Assembly (NCBI GenBank): GCA_030268105.1
Contig: BSDZ01000010.1
Span: 21,001 to 85,000 of the forward strand
DNA length: 64,000 nt
Direction: 5' to 3'
DNA from: Volvox africanus
Lineage: Eukaryota > Chlorophyta > Chlorophyceae > Chlamydomonadales > Volvocaceae
Positions 20,291 to 30,951 of the stretch are shown here, in pieces (the first letter of the stretch is position 1; the number at the start of each line of letters is the position of its first letter). Under the pieces are notes generated by a model that saw only the letters and a list, made by a program, of their open reading frames with translations, was not told the origin of the DNA and ran no database searches. A program made the position numbers and the translations under genes.

Positions 20291-22324
20291 CTAGTGGTCC
20301 TTACCCTTATTTTTCTCCGCCCCTAGCATTGGGCAGGAGTCAACCCTATGTTGGTCGGAACCGCAACGGAGGCACATCCCATGTTGTTTACGAAAATGGA
20401 ACTCCCGTCTAGTACATTTGAATGTGGTTAAATATTCCGCTAGGTTCTGCTTGGGCCCCTTCTTCTGCACGTGGCCCCCTTTTGGGGCCAAGTGCCTCCC
20501 CTGCTGTCCGCCGCCCCTCTTAGACTTACCGGCGCCCTTAACCTGCCGCGGCTGATCCTCGTGCCCGGTGATGCCTGGACGAACGGATGCAGCCCGCGGT
20601 TTTTTGGTCGGGGGCGCCGGGGTCTCCTCGTCAGGGTCGTCGCAGGCCATATCCTGTACCGACAGCATGTTCATTTTGGGACGGGCCAGTTTGTCAGATT
20701 CCCGTCGGGCCAGTAACCTAAGTTCAGCTCCCAGGGAGAACTGAACCAAGTCTGTATATGACTTAAAGGTTTTACCCGACAGGTCAGTTGCACAGTCCCC
20801 ACTAAGGTCGGATGAGAGGCCCTGCTGAAACCAAAACACACGCTCACTATCAGACAGGTCCGCAATGGGCGTGACAAGAGCCTCAAAGCGGCTCTGATAG
20901 GCAGAGACAGTTTCTCCAGGGCGCATGCGATATTTGCCAGCATTTAATTTCAGGCGTGCCTCAGTGTCACGTGACTGGACCTGGGGTGCAAAACGGACAA
21001 GCAGTGCTTCTAGCAGTTCCTCAGATGTATAAGAATCCCTTGCGTTAGTCCATTGATCGTGCCATAATCTTGCCGCGCCTTCAAAGGCAGTGGCCAAGAA
21101 AAGACGGCGCGTAGAGTCCTGTTGACCCCCACGGGCTGTGGCAAAGTAGTTCCTAACATTACGGACAAAGGCCCGTGTTAGAGGCGCAGCAACTCGTCCT
21201 AAATCAGAAAGCTTAACATCCATAGGGATATTCAGCTTAGGCACTGTGATCGCTATTTTTATCACCTCATCCTCATGTCCAGTATGAGGAGGCCCAGGTG
21301 GCCTGGCAGAGGTGCCCGCAACAGCAGCACAAGTTGTTGCGGCAGCAGCGGGAGCCATCCCAGGAATATCCACGGCACCAGGTGTCAAATGGTTTGACAC
21401 TACAGCAGGGCCATGAACATAAAAAGGGGATGGGGCATAAATAGGTGATGTAGGTGCCTCAGGGGATGCTGTGCCGCCTTGCCTGGGAATAGGTGAAGGC
21501 TGGTTCGGAAGGTCGATACCACCTGCCACAGCAGCATTTGGTGGCTGTGTCAACCTAGAGAGCCATTCCCACCTATTCGCTTGGCTAGCATTAGCAGCAA
21601 TCCGGCCAACAAACTGAAAGGTGTTGGCAGCAAGAGCCGAGACAGCATTCGCTAAGTTCGAGGCTTGCATATTGTATGCCTGAAAGCCTAACAGATCGAA
21701 CTGCGAGTGACTGTTCTGGCGAAAGGCAAAGCAAAGGCAAGGACCAGGGCCTACCCAACGCTTGGATGCCTTCGATGAACTTCAAAAATTTTGAAGTCCG
21801 CGCATGAAGTTGATTTGCGATGGATCGGAGTGACTGGGCAGAAGTGCCGCTCCGACGGGTCTGAGGTGTTGACACTGCAGAAGCACTCACGGTGGTTGGA
21901 ACAAACACAATACCTTTCAAGTAATAGAGATATATATGTATTAGTGAAAGCCGAAGTGAATTCACGAAGTCGACTCCTCGTTGGATTCAATGCGAAGGTT
22001 AGTACCCGCAACTACAGGGATTCCTCAGCAAAACTGCAATACAAGTTCTAGATAGAAAGCAGTGTTGCAGGAAGATATTACCTAACAGAGAAGGCAGAAT
22101 TGTCTAGGTCGCGAGCCACGTTGACCGCGACTAACTTAGAGATTGACTTTAACAGAAAGCACAGCCAAACTCACAGAGAGCAGGTTCTAAGTGTCACTAG
22201 ACTAATTTCGTGAATATTACAGACCGGTGGTAGCCGCAGCGAAAATGGCGGCGCTCAGCTCCTCAGGCAATGTCTCCATGTCCAGAGGGATGTCGGCAGG
22301 AGGAAGATCGTGGTCGATGTCCAT
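20291..22324 (-). CDS. gag: Gag of E1, full-length, ~538 aa
   Basis: Predicted exons are 22324-22225, 21874-21755 and 21687-20291, with the same splice sites as the unit 0 copy. The 350-nt intron is 21875-22224, the 67-nt intron 21688-21754, and the in-frame removable segment 20654-21265. The Gag domain and zinc knuckle are intact. This is the only intact structural gene in the unit, so it could supply particles for E2 RNA. Confidence 0.8.
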
Positions 22325-22471
22325 TTATAAAAGGGCAGCTTGAGTGGCTTGAGCGCGTTGCGCGGTTAGAGTGGCTTGAGCAGTTACCACAGAAAGACTT
22401 GAGAAGGCTTGAACGATTTCAGCGGAAGACTTGACGAGACGTCCCAGGGAGGAACAGTCTCGATACCAGCT

Positions 22472-22894
22472 TGTTGTATATGGTACCCACGAAGGGTGGT
22501 ATCAAAAGATACCGGTTGTTGTGCCAGAGCCCGATTAAGTAGAGCCGCCGACTAGGTCGTACTTGAGAGACCATAAGGCCTCGAACCGGGCGTGACCTTC
22601 AGAAGTCACCACTACAACCGGAGATTCAGTGAACCAGGAACCAGATGTTCCACCATTTACCATTCAGGCGGTAAATGGCCCATTCCATACAGGTTATGGA
22701 GTAACCGACAGGTTCTGATGTTTCAGGAAGTCGGTTAGTATTGGTCATCGACAGCCGAGACCAAATCCACAAATCGAATGCCAGATGGAAACATGAAACA
22801 GTTAATATGATAATTAAATATATTATATTATAAAATAATAAACAGATAATTATTATATCTTAATGAATTACCGAAATGCATTAAGGATACAACA
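22472..22894 (-). repeat. 5' LTR of E1
   Basis: The 423-bp LTR is followed by ataaa (22895-22899). It has the private variant ggtcAtcgac, which reappears in the solo LTR at 47432. Confidence 0.95.
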
Positions 22895-24072
22895 ATAAAC
22901 CCCCTGCAAAGCCTATCCCAACCGTCTCAAAACATGGCAGGCTGACCAAATCTCTAAAGTTACCCTCCAGGCCTCCCCTACCATCACTCGCTAATAGGGC
23001 TGGGTTGCCCCAGAGAGGGGCATTGAAGACCCAGGAGCCTGGGTCTACCTGCATTTAGTCCACATTAATTGACAGGGACAGGTTGTCAAAGGCACTCAAC
23101 ATATGCTCCAAGGTTGGACCTTCTTGCTGGCACGCACAATCTACTTGCCACGGCCCTGCTGATTCCCCCCTATTCACGGAGGTACAGAGCTTATATATTA
23201 GCTTATAGACTCGGTTTGGGTAGGCCCGGCTGTCACGGTCGTGTAAACAAGTTATAACGCACGCCCGTCATAAGCCCCACAAAGGAAATGGGCTCTGCTC
23301 ACGCGTCACGCAATAACAACATATTCCATTGCTCACACCAAATCTTCCTCTTCATTTTCCCTTCGTGTTGAATTTGATGCCTGGCGCGAACCCCAAGCTA
23401 TCGCGGCTATGAGCTATCGCGGCGCAGGGACAAACATGAAACTCTGCAAAATCTCTACAGTGTTTTGTTTACAATTGAGAAGGAAAAAGTGCATTTGAGA
23501 AGGAAAAGATACAAGAGATACAACCGTTGCCACGGTGGGAAAATGGTGAATATCACGTGTGAAATGTGAAATACACTCCGCCAGTATTAGTATAGTCCTG
23601 GATGTATTTACAATTATTATATAATGTATATGATTACAATACGCCGGAAACTGATGTAAGAAATAAATATAGGCCTTATACCGTATTGTAATACGGTAGC
23701 AGCCCTGCCGTACAGTGTGTCGTCAGCCGCGGCGCCGCTGCCTTTGGCCTTGCTCTCCTCGCCCTCACCCTCGCCAACCTAACATTCAACGGAGGGCGCG
23801 ATCAGGGCCAAGTAAGAACGCCCCCTCGACCACAAACCTAGCAGCACGCCCGCCCGCGGATCTACCGCCCTCCAGCCGTCCTCGCCTTCAGCTATGCTGG
23901 ACCAGTCCATGCATCAGAACACGCAGCTCGGTCGGTCAGCGGCGCCACCAACACACGTCAAAACACACACGCGCTTCCCCTTCCCCCCTCCCCTTTTTTG
24001 TAGGTGGGAAAGCGCGAGAAACCGTGAAAGACTAACCGAACCAAAGTCTTCCAGTCGGCCCCCTTCCCTCGC

Positions 24073-24162
24073 CTCCTCCCACACCACGCCACACTTGGGG
24101 CCATTGACGTAGTGCACCTCGTCGAACACCAACACCTCCACATCCCGGATGATGTCGGCTCC
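24073..24162 (-). pseudogene. SKI2-like helicase exon relic (unit 2)
   Basis: This is the same 30-codon stretch as at 5752-5841, with DEVHY and GVVWEE intact and no flanking helicase exons. Confidence 0.7.
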
Positions 24163-24419
24163 CTACCAGGCGGGGGAAGGAACGACGGGAAAGGGGCCAT
24201 GGGAGGAAGGGAGGGAGGTCCAGGGAGGGAGGGAGGGGTAGTAGGATGTGTAGACTTGGGTAGTAAGACAGGAAGGCGGGATGGTGGTGGTGATGAGTGG
24301 ATTGTGAAGAGTGAAGTGGGAAGGGGAGGGGTTGAGCATGCGGACGCGCCAGGGAGGGCCAACTAGGAGGCAGAGCGCAGGTGGGTGGGCCGAGGGGCTG
24401 CAGCCCCCAAACCGCACCT

Positions 24420-25178
24420 TTACTCATCACCACCCATCTGAAAGCCATCAGGGAAGGCCGCCTTAATGTCTTCATACTTCAGGACCACGGAGCACTCCCA
24501 CTGCGCCAGATCCTGCAGGGCCGGCGTAATAATGGACGCGACCTCCTCCACCTCCGCGTCCAGTTCGTCCACGTCGCGGAAGTGCACCTCCTTGTTGCGG
24601 ACGGTCACCATCTTGTCCGCGCGGCTGATGAACTGAGCGGCCGTCACGCCCAGCGCGGCTGCGGCGTCTTTAACGCCCTTGTCCGACTCGCCACGCTTTG
24701 TGAAGCGTGTGCACCTGGTGACCTTGAACTCCTTCCCGTCCGCAATGAGCAAAATTTGAGTCGCGGTGTTTCGCACCCGCTTCACGTTAGCCTTGGCGTG
24801 CATTTTCTTCATCTGCTCCATCTCATTTTTCAGCATCTCGATATCTGCACTCTGCGCATCAAGCTGTTTCAGCACGACTGGTGCGCTGACGTGCACCACG
24901 ATGTCCCGCACAAGCTTGCGACCGTCGGTGTCCCGGTTTTCAATTTTTTCCCCGGTAGCAAAGTAAACCGAGCTGACGGCGAACTCAGTTCCAAAGGTCC
25001 GTGTAGCTTCGTTAACGGCCCCCTGAATTGCTGGGCCCATGTTTGTTGTTTCACCTAACTGTATCGTAAGGATAGGATATATTGAGCAGACGGACACCGA
25101 CAGCATATCGGTACGTTTCAAGGAGGCCGTCCCATAGGAGCTATGCAAAACTACCGACTGCCTCGGAGATGAAAGCAA
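24420..25178 (-). CDS. Hypothetical coiled-coil protein, 252 aa (unit 2)
   Basis: The predicted protein is the same as the unit 1 copy at 6099-6857. It has a single MLKNEMEQM-KKMHAKA coiled-coil block, an internal alternative start at MGPAIQG and the C-terminus QMGGDE. The family is not recognised. Confidence 0.5.
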   Translation of the reverse strand: MLSSPRQSVVLHSSYGTASLKRTDMLSVSVCSIYPILTIQLGETTNMGPAIQGAVNEATRTFGTEFAVSSVYFATGEKIENRDTDGRKLVRDIVVHVSAPVVLKQLDAQSADIEMLKNEMEQMKKMHAKANVKRVRNTATQILLIADGKEFKVTRCTRFTKRGESDKGVKDAAAALGVTAAQFISRADKMVTVRNKEVHFRDVDELDAEVEEVASIITPALQDLAQWECSVVLKYEDIKAAFPDGFQMGGDE

Positions 25179-26278
25179 AGATTGTTTCTTAAACTTCTGG
25201 TCGCGGAGCCAAGTCTACGTATCTAGCAGCAGCGACAGTAGAGCGACAATAGAGCTAGGCAGCAGCGACAATAGAGCTAGTAGCAGCGACAATAGAGCTT
25301 AGGCTTGTACGTCGTACGAGTCATGGTGTCACGCTAGTGAATTCTGACTTGACTGAGCTACTTCTTCGTAGCTCATAATCGCAAGCATGCAAAGATGAAC
25401 ATATTGAAATCACGTAATCAACTTCCATTCACTGCCTCGCAGCGTTTTATCGCGCTCCCCCTTGGCATTTTCTCGCGCGCGCACACGCGCAACGACACCG
25501 CGGAACTTTGCGCACCCCTAAAGAATGCAAGGGAGCTCCTTCTTTGGCGGACGTGGTGCGAAAGGGCGAAGCGGATGCGTCCATTGCGGTATGTCGTGCA
25601 TTTTTCCGCGTCCATTGCCGTATGTCGTGCATGTGTTCATCGTCCATTTGTCCATTCCCGAATCCCGCGGATGGACTGGGTCATTTTCGCCATTCAGAAT
25701 CGAGTTAGCCGCGGGCTGGCAGGCGAGAGCGGACGAGGCCAGCCACAGCAACACGCGCCCCTCCCTTCACCACTTGGCCGCCGATTATTCCCGTTAGCTC
25801 CTGACTGCCTCAGATCCGCAACATCCTCGCTGGAGAAGCCCTGGGCGACGCAGCGACTCCCTGAAAGCAGGACACCTACCTGCAGTGCCATCTGCCAGGG
25901 GTGCAATGGCCGCCCTGAGGCAGCGGCCCCATCGCTGAGCATGAACAGCACAGCCCAGCAGGCTTAGTGGGCCCACATGTGGCACTGCATTGGCAGGGCA
26001 CCAACCCCTCCCCCCCCAGGGTTTGTGAGTGCTTAGCCTACAGTCATTTGCAGGCTAAATACGGGAGCGACCTTGGATTTCAGGGGCATGTACCATCGTG
26101 GCTGAGGTCTCTCCCCCTGTCAATACAGTTTTCTGCACTTAGGTGTGTGCAGCATCTGAGGAAAGTTGATAGCATCCTTGGCCAATGCCTCTTTCAAGAC
26201 GTTTTATTGTTCATGTTCCCCCCGGATCTTAGGGACACCCCCACACTTGTGTGGAACTTGTAACCTTTTTTCCTTGTG

Positions 26279-26567
26279 TGTGTGTATGTAACCTTTTCCT
26301 CACGGACCTGTGAGAGGTTGGAACCCATATCTAGGTTTGGGTGCACTAACATGAATCACCTGAGGCTTCAGAATGCGGTGTTACAGTGGGAGTCTGCTGG
26401 TCCAATGACCAGAGACTACGTCTCACTAGCACAAACCACCGGGTCTCAACCACAGGCCACCTCATCCAGACAACCGGCACACAACACCGGGGATGCACCC
26501 AGGAATCGAACCCAGGACGACCTTCAGCAAGGTGTTATAGCGTACACCAGGCCACACCAGGCTTCAG
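26279..26567 (-). mobile_element. Probable tRNA-derived SINE (unit 2)
   Basis: This is a copy of the 7958-8246 element. The B box GGTTCGATTCC is at 26502-26512 on the minus strand. Confidence 0.4.
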
Positions 26568-28330
26568 GCAACCATTCATGAGGCCCTCTCCCTGGGACCG
26601 ACTATAAGTCGGCCCAGCCTGCTATAGCAACCACCAAAGCAGCTACTGTGGGTGAAACTGCCCGTAATGCACTGCTGGCATATCAGCTGTGCACCAGCGG
26701 GGAATACCCTGGGCAGCAGAAACACAGCCTATCCAGCTCAAGTATGCTCAGGGCCTACACCCGCAACAGGGTAAGATTTTGAACTGGAAACCCCTCAATG
26801 ACGGAGTCGTATTGCAAGGAGCGGACCAATCCATCGGTCTATTGTCATGGGGGGCCGGCACCTGTAACTTGGTATGGAAATGAATGGATGGCTTGTTTAT
26901 AGGGAGACGTGACTTTCAGCCAGACTGTGTAGCAGGCTTGCTACAGTGGCAAGCTTGCTAAGTGGGTTATGGGTGGTTGTGCGTGGTACTATTGTACATG
27001 AGTACGTCCCTGCATGCCTGAAGCAGTTAAGTGATGGAGTGGATTGCTGGGCGTGCGTGCACGCATGGTATACATGTGTGCACTGGATGTGTGGGCCGTG
27101 CATGCTCTGGGTTAATGTTTTGACAACAGACCCATCACCAGTCTTCAACGGGTGATATCTATTGGCAATACACATGCCCCTGATTGTAAGGTCTATGGCT
27201 TTGGCAGCGTGCACGTCACATGATTAGAGTACGAGATTTACAATGAGGCTCAACCTCATGGGCCTGCTTCCTGCAAGCCAGCAACCACATATAGCCGAGG
27301 GATATCGAAAGCTGGAAGCTGCTTTCACAAGACAGCTTTTGCTTCTTCAAGCCGTGTGTCTTGCGAAAGACAGACCCGCGTCTTGCAGGCGGCGTTAAAA
27401 GCCCAAAGCCACAAGCCTGAAGCTCCACTAGGCTTTCAAAAGCTGGGACGCTGCTTTCACAAGACAGCTTTTGCTTTAGACGGCCGTGTCTTTGTGAAAG
27501 TCAGGCTCGTATCTTTCAGAGGGCTTTCATGTGTCTTTCGGTGACTTGCAAAGCAATTTGACACTGGGGGCCATATGTGCACAGGAGGGGCTATTGCCTC
27601 ACCATTAGGCCCATTAATAATGCCATTGGCTGCTTCGAGCCAGCCCTATGCAAGCCTACGTAGAGGTTCACTTATGCATCTAGCCACGTCAGGACCCTTG
27701 TGTAGGGATTCAGGTGCGTGCCTGATACCTATCTGTTAAAGACACAGGTTAAGCAATGCTCTATGTAGACCCGGGTGTGATGACCATGTGCAATTGGATG
27801 AACCCTATCCGTCGGTTGATTTACCATGATTATATAAATGTTGTATATGGTACCCACGAAGGGTGGTATCAAAAGATACCGGTTGTTGTGCCAGAGCCCG
27901 ATTAAGTAGAGCCGCCGACTAGGTTGTACTTGAGAGACCATAAGGCCTCGAACCGGGCGTGACCTTCAGAAGTCACCACTACAACCGGAGATTCAGTGAA
28001 CCAGGAACCAGATGTTCCACCATTTACCATTCAGGCGGTAAATGGCCCATTCCATACAGGTTATGGAGTAACCGACAGGTTCTGATGTTTCAGGAAGTCG
28101 GTTAGTATTGGTCGTCGACAGCCGAGACCAAATCCACAAATCGAATGCCAGATGGAAACATGAAACAGTTAATATGATAATTAAATATATTATATTATAA
28201 AATAATAAACGGATAATTATTATATCTTAATGAATTACCGAAATGCATTAAGGATACAACAATTGTTCCCCCTCTAGATGCAGCGTCCCGATGCATAAGA
28301 AGAGAGCAGACAGGTTGAAGTAGGACAGCG

Positions 28331-30459
28331 TCAGAGAGGTCCGTCCTTAGACTGTGCCCGCAGCCTAGCTTCATCAAGCAGGGGTTTCATGTCAGGGGTG
28401 AAGTTACGTGCCGGTTCCCAGCTATTGTGCTCAGATGAATACCCAGACCATTTAACCAGGTACTCATGCACATTGCGCTTACGCCTGCCCTTGCCAACAC
28501 GTCGTGCACGGTAATCTAGGATACGTTCGACAGCATACAGGGTCTGCTTACCCGATAACCAGGTAGAGGGATTAGCTTCCGTAACAGGAGGGATGCTATC
28601 GTTAGCCTCAGGCAGAGTACCCCGATATGGACGTACGAGAGATACATGAAATGTGGGATGAATGCGTAGGTCAGATGGGAGTTGTAACTCTACAGCCACC
28701 GACCCTACCATGCGTACGACAGGATAAGGCCCCACAAAGCGAGGTAATAACTTGCGAGACCCATCAGCCAGGGAACGAAGGTTCTTCGTGCTCAACATAA
28801 CCAGCTGGCCCTTGGTGAACGTGACGTCCTTTTTGGACTTGTTATAATAGTCCATAGCCCGTTGCTGTGCAGCTTCCAGGCAAGCTTTAGCGTCAGTTAG
28901 TCGGGACACGAAAGACTTAGCAAACGTTTTTGCAGCTGGAACATTTACGTCCAACTCCCGCCAAACAGGCAAAGCAGGGTTAAAACCGTAATTCAGGAAA
29001 AACGGACTATTACCAACGGACCGGTTAGTAGCGTTATTAATGGCAAACTCAGCAGCGGCTAGGTAGGTATCCCATGCAGTAGGGGTGCGTCCTGCAAAGT
29101 TACGGAGCATATCACCCAGGACACGGTTAACACGCTCTGTTTGCCCATCAGATTGGGGGTGGTAGGCGGTGGACAGGTTCACCCGCATTCCTACCAGAGT
29201 CCCCAGGGCGCCCCAAAACTTACTTGCAAATTGAGTGCCGCGGTCAGATACCACGGACTTGGGGACCCCATGCAAACGTACCACATTGTCGAAAAATAGA
29301 CGGGCCGTTTGCTCAGCTGTGCAGGATGATGTCGTGGGGGCCAGGTGGACCATCTTGGTGAAACGGTCGACCAGGACCAGCACGGCATCGTATCCTCCCT
29401 CAGTTTTGGGCAGCGCAACAATAAAGTCCATAGAGACGCTTTCCCACGGAGCGTCAGGAATAGGAAGAGGTTGGAGATGCCCATGTGCTTTACCAGACTG
29501 GGCCTTATTGCGCTGGCACAGGTCGCAACAGAGGACATAATTTTCGGTGTCCTTAGCCATGCGGGGCCACCAGAATTGACGCCGCAAAAGCTCTAGTAAC
29601 CGCGTGCAGCCAGGATGCCCAGCAAGAGGGCCGTCATGAAAACGTGAGAGAAGTTCACGACGTAATGAATCGTCGTTAGGTACGACAATCTGACGGTGGG
29701 ATCCTTCCGATCGGATCCATAAGCCATGCTCCTGTACCAAGTGCCCTGTGTTGTTGTGAATTGTGAACCACGGGTCGGCTGCATAAGCCTGTTTCAAGCG
29801 CTTGGTAAAATCGGAGGGCACGAAGTTAGGTTTTGCCTGAGACCTACTCCGTGTGCTTACCGCCAGAATGGCTGCATGCAGTGAGGGGTGCCTACTGAGA
29901 GCATCAGCTATGTTAAGTGAGCCGCTCAGGTACTCCCAATCAAAGTTAAACCGTGCCAGGTATTCCATCCAGCGGGCCTGGCGTCGGTTAAGGGAGGGCA
30001 CACCTTGCAGAAACGTAAGGGGTTTGTGATCAGTCTTGAGGGCAAAAGGCCGGCCCTCAAGGTAACATCGCCATTCCTTCAAGGCATGTAGGACCGCCAG
30101 AAATTCCTGTTCCCCAGTGGTATAACGGGTTTCAGCCCCCGAAAACTTCTTACTCGTGTATGCAATGGGGCGTCCCTGCTGCAACAGAACTGCCCCCGTC
30201 CCATGTATAGATGCATCAGTTATGACCTCTACACGGAACGGCAATGAGTAGTCAGGGAAGTGCAGGAGAATATCATCAGAGATAGCACGCTTCAAAGCAT
30301 CAAAAGCTTCTTGGCATGCGGGGGTCCAGGCCTCAGGTGAAGAGAAGGCTCCCTTACGTGTGAGGTTTGTTAGCGGTGCAGCAATGACTGAGTAGCGCTC
30401 TATGAACTTACGAAAGTAGTTGGTCAGGCCCAAAAACTTACGCAGTTCCTGAAGGTTGG
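28331..30459 (-). pseudogene. pol: Pol C-terminal part of E1' (RNase H, integrase, chromodomain)
   Basis: This part is cut off from its N-terminal half by E2'. It shows the same domains and residues as 10010-12138, with an open frame to the stop at 28331. Confidence 0.9.
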
Positions 30460-30951
30460 TGTTGTATATGGTACCCACGAAGGGTGGTATCAAAAGATAC
30501 CGGTTGTTGTGCCAGAGCCCGATTAAGTAGAGCCGCCGACTAGGTCGTACTTGAGAGACCATAAGGCCTCGAACCGGGCGTGACCTTCAGAAGTCACCAC
30601 TACAACCGGAGATTCAGTGAACCAGGAACCAGATGTTCCACCATTTACCATTCAGGCGGTAAATGGCCCATTCCATACAGGTTATGGAGTAACCGACAGG
30701 TTCGGATGTTTCAGGAAGTCGGTTAGTATTGGTCGTCGACAGCCGAGACCAAATCCACAAATCGAATGCCAGATGGAAACATGAAACAGTTAATATGATA
30801 ATTAAATATATTATATTATAAAATAATAAACGGATAATTATTATATCTTAATGAATTACCGAAATGCATTAAGGATACAACAATTGTTCCCCCTCTAGAT
30901 GCAGCGTCCCGATGCATAAGAAGAGAGCAGACAGGTTGAAGTAGGACAGCG

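Larger units (their letters stand above)
9518..22894 (-). mobile_element. Outer Ty3/gypsy chromovirus E1, interrupted by inner element E2
   Basis: The LTRs are 9518-9940 (3') and 22472-22894 (5'), with the target duplication ataaa at 9513-9517 and 22895-22899. Without the inner insertion and its duplicated gttgg the element is 7,167 bp. Its LTRs differ at three of 423 positions by my reading (tgtact/cgtact, cgtcgac/catcgac, cggata/cagata), so insertion was recent. Gag is intact. Pol is split by E2 and also carries a nonsense codon at 18968-18970, so this copy is not autonomous. Confidence 0.95.
22895..27838. repeat. Spacer of unit 2
   Basis: This is a near-identical copy of the unit 1 spacer, with palindrome, helicase relic, coiled-coil ORF, SINE-like sequence and duplication in the same order. 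Among the small differences is one base fewer near 23525 (aaccgttgcc against aacccggtgcc). Confidence 0.85.
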
